NCBI RefSeq assembly: GCF_003289955.1
Contig: NZ_QLZR01000001.1
Coordinates: forward strand, 682,001 to 746,000
Reading direction: 5' to 3'
DNA from: Planococcus halotolerans
Lineage (GTDB): Bacteria > Bacillota > Bacilli > Bacillales_A > Planococcaceae
Length of the DNA: 64,000 bases
Below the pieces are notes generated by a model that did no database searches, had not been told where the DNA came from, and worked only from the letters and a program-made list of their open reading frames with translations. Of this stretch, positions 9,071-17,150 are shown piece by piece. Positions within the stretch are counted from its first letter, which is position 1. Each line of letters begins with the position of its first letter. Made by a program: the position numbers and the translations under genes.

Positions 9071-9493
9071 TCACCCTTCAATATCCCACTGCGGATTCCA
9101 CACTATTTCCCACAGGTGCCCGTCCGGGTCCTGAAAGTGACCTGAATAGCCTCCCCAAAATGTATCATGGGCTGGGTCAGTGATAACAGCACCGGCTTGT
9201 TTCGCCTGGTCCATCAATTCGTCGACTTCTTCTTTGCTGCCTACATTGTGGCCCAAAGTAAATTCGGAAGGACTGGCGGCCGTTTGAGGCACCTTTGCTT
9301 CTTTAGCCAAATCATGGCGGTTCCAGATGGCCAGTTTCAAGCCTGCCTGCAAGTCAAAAAACGCAACGGCACCGTGCTCAAATTCTTTGCCTATGATGCC
9401 TTCTGTCGGAAACCCAAGTCCCTCTTTATAGAATTCCAGCGATTTTTCTAAATCATCTACACCCAACGTAATAACAGTTATGCGCGGTTTCAT
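9071..9493 (-). CDS. VOC (glyoxalase/bleomycin-resistance fold) protein
   Basis: VOC-superfamily protein of 140 residues: ITLGVDDLEKSLEFYKEGLGFP at the start and the terminal signature GHFQDPDGHLWEIVWNP. Both beta-alpha-beta modules are present and the closing Glu of the metal site is in WEI. Substrate unknown. A GAGGAGG about 12 bases upstream supports the ATG at 9493. Confidence 0.88.
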   Translation of the reverse strand: MKPRITVITLGVDDLEKSLEFYKEGLGFPTEGIIGKEFEHGAVAFFDLQAGLKLAIWNRHDLAKEAKVPQTAASPSEFTLGHNVGSKEEVDELMDQAKQAGAVITDPAHDTFWGGYSGHFQDPDGHLWEIVWNPQWDIEG

Positions 9494-9594
9494 GAATTGA
9501 CGATTCCTCCTCTTTGATTCAACTGTAAATTTTTCCGTTTCATATCAACAACATTTTCCAAGTGCTATAGATTAAACCATCCGTACATAATTTA

Positions 9595-9999
9595 CTAAAT
9601 AAAATTTACGTTTTTTTTAATAGCGAAAGGTCTCTTGTCGAATGTTATTTTATATTTATTGGCAAATTTCATAGCGAAAAACTGGGGAATCAAGTTCAAC
9701 AAACTGACTGTGATCAATAATTGAATAGGGCTCAGCGGCTTGAAATACCAGCCCCACCCCTCACTGCCTGCCATGTTGTTTATAAAATAAAACGACACAA
9801 TTATAGACAGCATGTTGCCGATAATCACCGGGAGTGAATTACTGAAGAGTTTGCTGAAGAAAGCAAGAAGTGAAGTAGCTGCAATCATAAGTAAATAGCC
9901 CAGCATTAAACCATCAGCGAAATCTTGGTACATCGAAAAATAAACGAAAGGAAAACAATACAAACAAATTATTATAAAGCCAATTATAGTTTTCTTCAT
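9595..9999 (-). CDS. Four-helix membrane protein
   Basis: Unrecognised membrane protein of 134 residues with four hydrophobic segments and a basic C-terminus (KITFDKRPFAIKKN). Its ATG directly follows the stop codon of the upstream VOC gene without a gap, so the two are translationally linked. Confidence 0.72.
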   Translation of the reverse strand: MKKTIIGFIIICLYCFPFVYFSMYQDFADGLMLGYLLMIAATSLLAFFSKLFSNSLPVIIGNMLSIIVSFYFINNMAGSEGWGWYFKPLSPIQLLITVSLLNLIPQFFAMKFANKYKITFDKRPFAIKKNVNFI

Positions 10000-10448
10000 T
10001 TACTTGTCACCGAGTTCTTCCGCCAAACCAATCAGCAAACCTTCAGCCCCCCGAATATAGCAGAGCCGGTACGAATCCTCGTACTGAACCACTTCGCCAA
10101 CGAGCTGAGCACCGTGATTCGTGAGCCTGGATACCATTTCATCAATGTCTTCAACCGTAAACATGGCACGCAGGTATCCCAGCGCATTTACAGGGGCATT
10201 CCGGTGATCCGATAGCACAGGAGGATTGAGAAAACGTGAAAGTTCAATGCGGCTGTGGCCATCCGGCGTAACCATCATCGCAATCTCCACCTGCTGAGAA
10301 CCCAAACCGGTTACTCGTCCAGCCCATTCGCCTTCAACGGTCATACGCCCTTCGAGATGCAAGCCGATTTCCTCGAAAAAAGCGATGGCGTTATCCAGTC
10401 CACTACGATGCCGACATTATCCATTCTCAGTAATTTGTTGTTTTCCAT
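10000..10448 (-). pseudogene. VOC-family gene with an N-terminal frameshift
   Basis: A strong GGAGG seven bases before the ATG at 10448 starts a typical VOC N-terminus (MENNKLLRMDNVGIVV). That frame then runs into a stop, while the expected continuation (LDNAIAFFEEIGLHLEGRM and onward to LIGLAEELGDK) is read in another frame beginning at 10398. The reads join after GTG at 10401, where two bases stand in place of a multiple of three. Thus the gene is broken by a small deletion near codon 17, or the assembly has an indel there. An internal ATG at 10362 could give a truncated product lacking the first beta strand. Confidence 0.8.
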
Positions 10449-10540
10449 GGTGTTGCCTCCTTTTGAGTAAAAGCACAAAAACATGTTCTCTAATAATTCT
10501 ATGTAAAAGTTTTAATTACCTTCCTGAGAAAAATGCACAT

Positions 10541-10576
10541 TAAAAGAGCTTGGACATGTACCTCCAAGCTCTTTTA
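10541..10576 (-). terminator. Terminator of the small membrane protein gene
   Basis: Thirteen-base-pair stem AAAAGAGCTTGGA / TCCAAGCTCTTTT, 40 bp beyond the stop of the gene at 10617. Confidence 0.8.
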
Positions 10577-10616
10577 ATGATATTTTGAAACTCAATACCC
10601 GTTTCCATTCAGTCTT

Positions 10617-10805
10617 CTAGAACATTCCGCTTTCATGATTACTTCGTCCAGCATCTCGACGCGCTTCTGCTTCAGCCATATTCTGGTTCAACGTATTATC
10701 TTTTTTATTCATGCTGTATTTACGCTTAGTCAAAACATCCACGACATAACTGATTATAAATATAGCTGCCAGAGTTCCCCAAAATACCCACATCATCCAA
10801 TGCAT
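10617..10805 (-). CDS. Small single-pass membrane protein
   Basis: Unrecognised protein of 62 residues: an N-terminal transmembrane helix (MWVFWGTLAAIFIISYVVDVL) and a charged cytosolic tail with KRKYSMNKK and an Ala/Glu-rich helix. GGGG eight bases before the ATG at 10805 supports that start over a GTG three codons upstream. Confidence 0.65.
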   Translation of the reverse strand: MHWMMWVFWGTLAAIFIISYVVDVLTKRKYSMNKKDNTLNQNMAEAEARRDAGRSNHESGMF

Positions 10806-10980
10806 AGAGTACACCCCTTTTCATTTTAGGCATCTCTTCCCATCCCCGCCTATAAACTCTATACCCTTTAATACGTTCGCAACTACAATTAGTTTCAATA
10901 ATTTTTAAATTCTGAATTTATTTCCATTTGTGCTGAGTGTGGACAGGCCTACCGATTTTTAAGCAATCAAATCAACGATT

Positions 10981-11595
10981 CTAATCCCACCACAAAAAGA
11001 TTTTCTTTGTTTCTTCCAAACTTTTCACCGTTTCTTCTATACTTTCCTCGTCCTCATCGAATTCAACTGCATCTGGACAAAACACAGTTACTTCTTTTGC
11101 CAAAGCCGCAAGTTCGGCTCTAGTCGGCAGTTTCTCAAAAGCTATCTCAACCCAGTCAAAATTGGCACCGGTAACCGTAAAGGGATTGCGCTGATGCCAT
11201 TCTTTCAATTTTGCAATCACATCTTCATTGCTGATATCGTAATTATCTCCGTTGGTGTCCAGAATTTTTAATAATTCAAACGGACTGTCCGTCTTAACGA
11301 TTCCAATAATGCTGTTACTTCGCCGCCCGACATCCGTCTCAGCAATGAATGGCAGATAGCCCAAAGGCTGTATCTCTGCTCGCAACTGATCCACGAGCTG
11401 TTCGGCTTCTTCTTGACTGCATTTGAAAGAAATACCGATTGTCACTTCATGATAATTTTCGAGTGGATAAAACTCCATACCGGCGACCTCTTTTATCAGC
11501 ACCTGAACTTCCTCTTTGAATCCCAGTTCCTGAAGTATTTCACTGTTAATACGTTCTCGCTCTTTTTTATTAAATAAATTCCCGAATAAGTTCAT
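10981..11595 (-). CDS. DUF4253-like protein
   Basis: Protein of 204 residues without signal or membrane segment. The C-terminal half matches what I remember of the DUF4253 pattern: LKEWHQRNPFTVTG, an acidic stretch around FCPDAVEFDEDEES and a terminal LWWD. The function of that domain is unknown. AAGGGTG upstream supports the ATG at 11595. It has its own promoter region and no operon partner. Confidence 0.7.
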   Translation of the reverse strand: MNLFGNLFNKKERERINSEILQELGFKEEVQVLIKEVAGMEFYPLENYHEVTIGISFKCSQEEAEQLVDQLRAEIQPLGYLPFIAETDVGRRSNSIIGIVKTDSPFELLKILDTNGDNYDISNEDVIAKLKEWHQRNPFTVTGANFDWVEIAFEKLPTRAELAALAKEVTVFCPDAVEFDEDEESIEETVKSLEETKKIFLWWD

Positions 11596-11698
11596 GTTTT
11601 CACCCTTTCATACGACTGAACGGACTTTTTTCTAAATATACTAATCAGCCGGAGGAAAAGCTAGACGGTTTCAACATCAAAAAAATAAAAGAAATTAA

Positions 11699-11722
11699 AA
11701 AAGAAGCTGTGTGAACAGCTTC
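11699..11722 (-). terminator. Terminator of the PLD-like gene
   Basis: Stem GAAGCTGT / ACAGCTTC with a four-base loop followed on the minus strand by a T run, 35 bp after the stop at 11758. Confidence 0.85.
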
Positions 11723-11757
11723 TCCGCTTATTTTATTGAAACTCATTTTTCAGCTCT

Positions 11758-13713
11758 TTAATTTACCACTCCGCCAGCTTGTGTATATCTGACGTTGAAC
11801 TCCTGTAAAAACTGATTCGTAACGGCTGCGTCATGGATAAACAGCATATTCTCATCATTGATGTTATTGCCGTTATTGCTCCAGTTAGTGGAACCTACAA
11901 TGACAGTCGGATCACTGTTTGTATCAGCATCTATCAACATAGTTTTGCTGTGAAGCTTGCGTGACTCGTTATCCTGGTAAACAGGTGCCGGGTTCGCCCA
12001 GCGGGTATTTGGATTATCCGTACTCACCTGCGAAGCGGTGCGTCCAGTCATATCGACACTTGCAGACCACCATTGGTTCCAGAAGCTCTGATCGAATACA
12101 CCTTTGATATCAAAGCCCGTCAACGTGCCTTCCATATCATTATAAGAACCTTCCCAAAGCTTCTTCAACTCATCGACCAACCCTTGATCGCTCCAGGCAA
12201 AGATGGTGAAGTATGTGTTTACATCAGCTGATGTTCTAACAACTTCCCGCATTTTCCCTACAGCATCATCACCTGCCGAAAAGTAAATTTCAACGATTTT
12301 ACCATTGACGTTTACTTCGTGCGTCGTGTTATCTATTTTCCGCGTATTGAAATTAGCAGCGGCTGTATCAGGAGATAATGCAGAGCTCCCCCACATCTCA
12401 TTGAATTCAACTTCAAAAATATCAGCCATCGCAGGCCAGTTGATTTCGACCACATGCTGCTGGTTGCCGTCTAAAATTCCTTGTTCCATATTGGTTTCCG
12501 TACCGTATAAGCCCGTTACTGTGAAGTTCCAGCTTCCTGTAAATACCCAGCGGTCATCAATTACAGCAAACTTATTATGCATTTGCGTACCAGGGCTGTA
12601 ATATGCATCTGCACTCTTTTCCTCTGCGTCAACGAACAAATAGCCCGATACGTCACTATTCCCCACAGCAACAGTTACCAGCGGGAAACCTTCCGGTGTG
12701 GAAGGCAACCCGAAATCCGTTCTTGCTGCACTGTCCTCCACAGCGAACATCGGAGAATCGGAAAATACATAAATATCATCCGCTGTCCCCACTTCTCCAT
12801 CCTGTCCCCTTACCAGTTTTTCCACCTGCAGCCTCATCGTTTTGAAGCGTTCCGCGTAATGAGGATCAGATGCGTCCTTAGCGTCCGCGATTACACGCAC
12901 ATCGATGCCTTCCGCCGCTTTGGCAATCAAGGTATCCACAATGCCCGGCAAATTAATTTCATATGTTGCAAAATCGATGCTTGTCGTCGCTTCATTTAAA
13001 CGGTTAATCAACCTGGTTTCAAGATTCACATTGTAATTTGCTTCATTCCCGGAACTCGCATAAGAAGTATCAGCGCATTTATTAAAGTAAACATTGATGG
13101 CCCCTTCTGCGTCAGAAACATTATTCAACTGTTCCGTTCTATCAGTACAGCCTTTCGCTTTAGAATTGACTGCCCGAGGAGTTCCGTTTCCTCCATCATA
13201 TGTTTTTGCAGAATCAATCCAGTTGGTGGCTTGAGAACCATCCATAAGCGGATCTACCCTCTCCATTGTTGCCTTCGTGGAATTGTCACCTGCATACCAA
13301 GCATTTGCGCTGTCTATCAAAGCACCGGAAGCATCCCTCAGTTCAAGGATCTCACCGCCATTTTCCATAGACCCTGTATAGATCAAATCAGCAGCAACAC
13401 CGGGAACTGAACCATCACTGGTTCTTTCCATCAGATAGTAGCCACCCGCTGCAATGGTGCCGGAGAGACTGATGCTCGGGCTGCCATCAGCCGCATTTAG
13501 AGTCCATCCGTTCACATCGATTGCTGAGTTCGTTGTGTTATGCAATTCTATCCACTCGTTGTTATAGCTGTAGCTCGTCCCCATCCAAGCTATTTCATTG
13601 ATGGCTACAGCGTTTTCAGTTGCTGCATGTGCTTCTTGTCCTGTTTCAATAACAGGCGCAATAAAAGAAATTATAAGTGCAAAGATTAATGACAGATGTA
13701 ACGTGTTCTTCAT
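11758..13713 (-). CDS. Secreted lamin-tail-domain / phospholipase D-fold protein
   Basis: Secreted protein of 651 residues. A signal peptide ends near AHA at residue 30. A lamin-tail-like beta domain follows (NEIAWMGT...NEWIELHNTT...DVNGWTL...GYYLMER), then a phospholipase D superfamily region with two HxK motifs: HNKFAVIDD near residue 377 and HSKTMLIDAD near residue 586, followed by the GSTNWS signature. PLD-fold enzymes cleave phosphodiesters in lipids or nucleic acids. The lamin-tail domain is common in extracellular nucleases, so an exported nuclease or lipase is likely. The gene is monocistronic with a terminator and an AT-rich promoter region. Confidence 0.9.
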   Translation of the reverse strand: MKNTLHLSLIFALIISFIAPVIETGQEAHAATENAVAINEIAWMGTSYSYNNEWIELHNTTNSAIDVNGWTLNAADGSPSISLSGTIAAGGYYLMERTSDGSVPGVAADLIYTGSMENGGEILELRDASGALIDSANAWYAGDNSTKATMERVDPLMDGSQATNWIDSAKTYDGGNGTPRAVNSKAKGCTDRTEQLNNVSDAEGAINVYFNKCADTSYASSGNEANYNVNLETRLINRLNEATTSIDFATYEINLPGIVDTLIAKAAEGIDVRVIADAKDASDPHYAERFKTMRLQVEKLVRGQDGEVGTADDIYVFSDSPMFAVEDSAARTDFGLPSTPEGFPLVTVAVGNSDVSGYLFVDAEEKSADAYYSPGTQMHNKFAVIDDRWVFTGSWNFTVTGLYGTETNMEQGILDGNQQHVVEINWPAMADIFEVEFNEMWGSSALSPDTAAANFNTRKIDNTTHEVNVNGKIVEIYFSAGDDAVGKMREVVRTSADVNTYFTIFAWSDQGLVDELKKLWEGSYNDMEGTLTGFDIKGVFDQSFWNQWWSASVDMTGRTASQVSTDNPNTRWANPAPVYQDNESRKLHSKTMLIDADTNSDPTVIVGSTNWSNNGNNINDENMLFIHDAAVTNQFLQEFNVRYTQAGGVVN

Positions 13714-13988
13714 TTTCCCATCCCCTTTTCCCTTAATGTTTCAAAGGCTTTCAAGCCCTTTTTCATTGTATAACTATTTCGTCAATTAAGTGAGATAAAA
13801 TTAACAAAAGTTACATTATAATATTTACTTTTTACTATTTTTTACATATAACAGATGATTTCTATGCAGGATTTATTAGCTTAACATGAGATTTATGAAG
13901 GAGCTGGAAGTTGTAAGATCATCGTAACTTGGCTATAGTTACTCAAAAGATACTTTCAGGATTATTGGAGTAAAGGAGGCAAAAGACA

Positions 13989-14024
13989 GTGGTTAAATTG
14001 CGTAAATACTCTTCAAACTACTAA
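13989..14024 (+). CDS. Possible 11-codon leader ORF before the GNAT gene
   Basis: AAAGGAGG nine bases upstream of a GTG opens an 11-codon frame that stops 18 bp before the GNAT start. The spacing would permit coupled translation with the GGAGG of the next gene. Evidence is only the paired ribosome binding sites. The rest of 13714-14042 is AT-rich promoter DNA in which I see nothing else. Confidence 0.25.
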   Translation: MVKLRKYSSNY

Positions 14025-14042
14025 TTTGAGGAGGTAGAAGAG

Positions 14043-14453
14043 ATGGGATTCGTATTCAAAGAAGAGAAGCTGATTGAGAAAGATGCGTTAAAGTCGCTTT
14101 ACGAAGATGTCGAATGGTTCGCTTATACAAAAGACTTGGATCAATTAGCTGAAGCGTTAACTCATTCGCTATACGTTCTGTCGGCTTGGGACAACGATGA
14201 ATTGATTGGCTTGGTCCGTGTGGTCGGCGATGGCCTTACCATCATTTATATCCAGGACCTGCTCGTGCTGAACAGCCGGCAGAATCAGGGAATCGCCAGC
14301 GAATTAATTCGCCGCGTGCTCGACAGGTACCGTGATGTCCGGCAGAAAGTCCTGCTCACGGAAGAATCTTCAGACGTCCGTCATTTCTATGAAAAGAATG
14401 GCTTCCAGTCCTGCGACCAGGGGAATCTGGTGGCGTTTGCCAAGCTGGGGTGA
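14043..14453 (+). CDS. GNAT-family N-acetyltransferase
   Basis: GNAT protein of 136 residues of the short YjdJ/ElaA-like type. The acetyl-CoA binding turn is modified (QNQGIASELIRRVL), preceded by the beta strand YIQDLLVL and followed by HFYEKNGF, the usual motif B. GAGGAGG seven bases upstream fixes the ATG. The acceptor substrate is unknown. Confidence 0.85.
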   Translation: MGFVFKEEKLIEKDALKSLYEDVEWFAYTKDLDQLAEALTHSLYVLSAWDNDELIGLVRVVGDGLTIIYIQDLLVLNSRQNQGIASELIRRVLDRYRDVRQKVLLTEESSDVRHFYEKNGFQSCDQGNLVAFAKLG

Positions 14454-14476
14454 GCAGATAACGCCTTCATAAACCA

Positions 14477-14515
14477 AAAAGCCCGTGCAGATAAAAAATC
14501 ATCTGCCCGGGCTTT
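14477..14515 (+). terminator. Terminator of the GNAT gene
   Basis: Stem AAAAGCCCGTGCAGAT / ATCTGCCCGGGCTTTT with an eight-base loop and a following T-rich run, 24 bp after the stop. Confidence 0.88.
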
Positions 14516-14534
14516 TGTTTTGGATTGGTTTTTC

Positions 14535-14554
14535 GCTTTTCGCCTGCGAAAAGC
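14535..14554 (+). repeat. Intergenic hairpin element, copy H2
   Basis: Stem GCTTTTCGC-CT-GCGAAAAGC, preceded by TTGGTTTTTC and followed by ATCCATTTTTCTG and a G/T-rich stretch. It lies directly after the GNAT terminator and 118 bp before array A2. The same stem and CT loop occur at 63041 (plus) and 55180 (minus). Confidence 0.8.
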
Positions 14555-14671
14555 ATCCATTTTTCTGTTGATCTTTGGTTTTTGGGTGAGATTTAGCTAT
14601 GAGTGTGGAGATTGATAAGGAAATCCGCTCTTTTAGCATCACTTTTTCCATCTGTAAGACGGTGGAATCCG

Positions 14672-14776
14672 TTTACCCGCGGCTGCGGCTTATTTATCCG
14701 CGCCTGCGAGGGTTTTATCCACGCCTAGGCGATGTTTATCCGCGCCTAAAGACTATTTATCCGCGGCTAGCGATTT
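14672..14776 (+). repeat. Helically phased array A2, five units, 21 bp period
   Basis: Five units starting at 14672, 14693, 14714, 14735 and 14756, exactly 21 bp apart. The 14-base core TTTAYCCRCGSCTR is conserved; the seven bases between cores are different each time (CGGCTTA, CGAGGGT, GGCGATG, AAGACTA, GCGATTT). It lies between convergent genes. The open frame running through it as a YPRL heptad is a by-product of the 21-bp period. Confidence 0.93.
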
Positions 14777-14793
14777 TTCACAAAAAAAGAAGG

Positions 14794-15456
14794 TCATTCT
14801 TTCTCTCCGCCAAATTCAAACTCCATCTTCTCCACAAACTGCTTGTCGCCAACCGACTTAATGACAATATTAAAATTCTCGCTGTAAGGATGCATGAAAA
14901 CCTCATACTGGACCCGCCGTTCGTTATGCGAAAACCTCAGGTAATCCAAATCCGTCCCTCTTTCCGCAACATCACGCGAAGATCTCCTCATTAATTCCGT
15001 CTCGCCATCTGTATAGAAGTAAATCTTCAGATCGAACAGCTCCGGATCAATAAAAGCCGCGCTCATCCCCTCGACAATCGTCAATTGATTTTCCGAAGAA
15101 ATCAATGTCCGCTCCATATAATGAACATCAATCGTGTAGAAATCCAATCCCTCCCGCGCCATCCGCACATCCCGCTCTAAAGCTCCCAAATGATGCGCCG
15201 CAGGATGGCAGGCGGTCATTTTAAATCGGTGATCCTCGTTTTCATATGTATAGTCGATTGCAGCAAGCTTCCGAATATCCGAACTGACTATATAAGGATC
15301 CGTGTTGAGGCAGTTTACGTTTTTATTGCCAAGCCTTCCCAGCAATTCCTGCGTGAAGTACGACTTTCCCGACGCTCCGTGCCCGGATATGCCGATTATG
15401 AGCCTGTCGTTTTTTGAAGCGATCCAGTTCACGATTGCGTCCATTAACTTTTCCAT
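14794..15456 (-). CDS. Uridine kinase-like P-loop NTPase
   Basis: P-loop protein of about 220 residues with Walker A GISGHGASGKS and the uridine kinase/panthothenate kinase layout (NTDPYI after strand 2, TIVEGMSAAF for the Walker B-like region, and a lid with RRSSRDVAERG). It probably phosphorylates a nucleoside or other small molecule. The ATG at 15456 has GGAGG four bases upstream; the frame extends further but without a better start. Confidence 0.82.
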   Translation of the reverse strand: MEKLMDAIVNWIASKNDRLIIGISGHGASGKSYFTQELLGRLGNKNVNCLNTDPYIVSSDIRKLAAIDYTYENEDHRFKMTACHPAAHHLGALERDVRMAREGLDFYTIDVHYMERTLISSENQLTIVEGMSAAFIDPELFDLKIYFYTDGETELMRRSSRDVAERGTDLDYLRFSHNERRVQYEVFMHPYSENFNIVIKSVGDKQFVEKMEFEFGGEKE

Positions 15457-15537
15457 ATGCCCTCCCTGATAATCAGCCGTTGACTTCATTTTGCTTAACC
15501 AACACTTGTTATTTACCTGCTGCATTCTTTACTCCCA

Positions 15538-15723
15538 TTAAAATAAAGCAAGATTTATCCATTCATAAGAAATACCAACCACCATTGAAAAAATTGCCGC
15601 TAATATTGCATCGTGTTTTACACTATTATTTAATGTCGGCATCCACTTAATCTTACCGCTCAAACTTACAAGCCTTGCAATAATAAAAAAGACAATGAAA
15701 TAACTAAAAAACATTCCTATCAA
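15538..15723 (-). CDS. Small two-helix membrane protein
   Basis: Unrecognised protein of 61 residues with two hydrophobic segments (MFFSYFIVFFIIARLV and ILAAIFSMVVGISYEWINLALF). The TTG start has GAGGTG six bases upstream and lies 15 bp after the stop of the upstream GNAT gene, which suggests one operon. Confidence 0.55.
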   Translation of the reverse strand: MIGMFFSYFIVFFIIARLVSLSGKIKWMPTLNNSVKHDAILAAIFSMVVGISYEWINLALF

Positions 15724-15737
15724 ATAATCACCTCAAA

Positions 15738-16250
15738 TCAGTTTTTCATTAGATTGATATCTTCCCAACCGTAAGCTATTTCAGTTAACTTTTTACCTGA
15801 GATGCTTAAAGTTTTGCGGTCGACTTCCTTGCCATCCATCTTCTCATAGAAAGCGCGCGAAGGATTTTCTTCCAGCACCCAGACGAGCAAAGAGTATCGT
15901 CCACTTTCTTTCAAATGCTCGATTACTCTTTTCATCAGCGATCTGTCTATTCCTTTACCTTGATATTCCGGCAAGATGTAAATGGAATACAGCTCACCCT
16001 GCAACGCCGCGTATTTCCCCGTTCTCTCTTTGCCGCCATCCGCAAACCCGATAATTTCACCGTTGTCATTTTCTGCTAAGAAGTTATTATTCGCTTTAAG
16101 ATTTTCTTTCCACAATTGTTCCCGTGCCTCGTAGCTTAATTGGTCCAAATATGTATCTGTGACAATGTTTCGGTAAGTGGCGATCCAGCTGTCGACATGT
16201 ACGTGGGCGATTCCCTTTGCATCTGCTAAAGTTGCTTTTCTTATTTTCAT
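15738..16250 (-). CDS. GNAT-family N-acetyltransferase
   Basis: GNAT protein of 170 residues: MKIRKATLADAKGIAHVHVDSW at the start is typical, the acetyl-CoA loop is QGKGID, the preceding strand ELYSIYILPEY and the following motif B ENPSRAFYEKMDG are complete. Similar proteins acetylate small amines or ribosomal proteins; the substrate is unknown. It is followed at 15 bp by the small membrane protein. Confidence 0.9.
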   Translation of the reverse strand: MKIRKATLADAKGIAHVHVDSWIATYRNIVTDTYLDQLSYEAREQLWKENLKANNNFLAENDNGEIIGFADGGKERTGKYAALQGELYSIYILPEYQGKGIDRSLMKRVIEHLKESGRYSLLVWVLEENPSRAFYEKMDGKEVDRKTLSISGKKLTEIAYGWEDINLMKN

Positions 16251-16309
16251 TATTCGCTCCTTTTGTTTATTGGATTCATGTAGATCAGTCCTATTTCCTC
16301 CCTCTTCGA

Positions 16310-16324
16310 TTTATGCTCAACTTT
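16310..16324 (+). repeat. Solitary unit of the TTTATGCCCAACTT word
   Basis: TTTATGCTCAACTTTGG occurs once between the GNAT and the PepSY-like gene. It matches the A3/A8 word with one change. Only a weak T-rich echo follows 21 bp later, so this may be a decayed array or chance. Confidence 0.4.
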
Positions 16325-16341
16325 GGCCTGTTTTCCCCTTA

Positions 16342-16686
16342 TCAGTTCAACGGACCCCTTATATCCAAAACCTCACCAGTAACAGCATCCATTACCACAG
16401 TGGGAATAACGTCTTCATAGCTTATTGTCACTTCCCATTGCTGATCATTAAACAGTTCATTGAGGAATCCCTCCTGCTGACGCAAGGCTAATGTAATATT
16501 TTCTGTGGGTACCGCATCTAATTCGACTTGAATCGCTTGAACACTGACACCAGTTCCGGAAGGTGGATTCTTCAGATATCCGTATGCCTGGACAATTGCT
16601 TGTTCCGTGCTGAGCATAGGTTTTTGGTAGTTATAGAAAGCGAAAAGTACTATGGCAATCAATACAGCAGATACTACTTTCTTCAA
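16342..16686 (-). CDS. Exported PepSY-like protein
   Basis: Protein of 114 residues with an N-terminal signal or anchor (KKVVSAVLIAIVLFAFYNY) and an outer domain ending in VVMDAVTGEVLDIRG, the closing hairpin typical of PepSY/YpmB-like domains. There is no lipobox. The role is unknown; such domains often modulate peptidases or sense the wall. Confidence 0.7.
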   Translation of the reverse strand: MKKVVSAVLIAIVLFAFYNYQKPMLSTEQAIVQAYGYLKNPPSGTGVSVQAIQVELDAVPTENITLALRQQEGFLNELFNDQQWEVTISYEDVIPTVVMDAVTGEVLDIRGPLN

Positions 16687-16855
16687 CTGAACCCCTCCCT
16701 TTCAACGGCGAATAAATAATTTTAAATCATTCGCATTATTCCCGTACTTAATTTTATTGAAAGTTCAATCTATTATACTTTACTCTTCTAAAATTTGGTA
16801 TATTTGAAATTGGACAGCTGGCTGAAGCTTGAAAGATAATAAAATATGGTTAGTC

Positions 16856-16881
16856 GCGCCGTCCGCTTTGCCGGGCGGCGC
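16856..16881 (+). repeat. GC-rich hairpin in front of arrays A3/A4
   Basis: Stem GCGCCGTCCG / CGGGCGGCGC with a six-base loop, followed by TTCTTTTGGGTTTG and then G/T-rich sequence. The stem differs from the H elements, but the sequence after it resembles what follows H6, and it lies 75 bp before array A3, so it may be a replacement hairpin in the same kind of element. Confidence 0.5.
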
Positions 16882-16955
16882 TTCTTTTGGGTTTGTGCGA
16901 CTGGGGGTTGGGTTTGATCTAGTTGGGGGTGGCTACTTTTTCCGGTCATTTTTGA

Positions 16956-17060
16956 TTTATGCCCAACTTTGCATGAAATACGCCCAACTTCGGTCGATTT
17001 ATGCCCAACTTTATGCGAAATACGCCCAACTTCGCCTGACTTATGCCCAACTAACTAATC
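16956..17060 (+). repeat. Helically phased array A3, five units, 21 bp period
   Basis: GCCCAACTT recurs with GCCC at 16961, 16982, 17003, 17024 and 17045, exactly 21 bp apart. The five bases before it alternate between TTTAT (units 1, 3, 5) and AATAC (units 2, 4), so the true unit is a 42-bp pair. The same word and the same alternation occur in A8. The frame reading YAQL repeats across it is not a gene. Confidence 0.93.
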
Positions 17061-17150
17061 TGCAGCTAGCGAGTCGATATTTATTATCACTATCAGTCTC
17101 CTGACAAGTGAAATCGATCTCTCTCATCTTCATTTTTCGAGCGATTTATA

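Noticed and set aside
14599-14994. Protein with VYPRL heptad repeats
   Set aside because: The frame runs through array A2 and then into the 3' end of the uridine kinase-like gene in antisense. No ribosome binding site and no continued coding pattern; the repeat follows from the 21-bp period.
16856-16881. Full member of the H hairpin family
   Set aside because: Position and downstream sequence fit, but the stem has no similarity to GCTTTTCGC/GCGAAAAGC, so I list it as a separate hairpin only.
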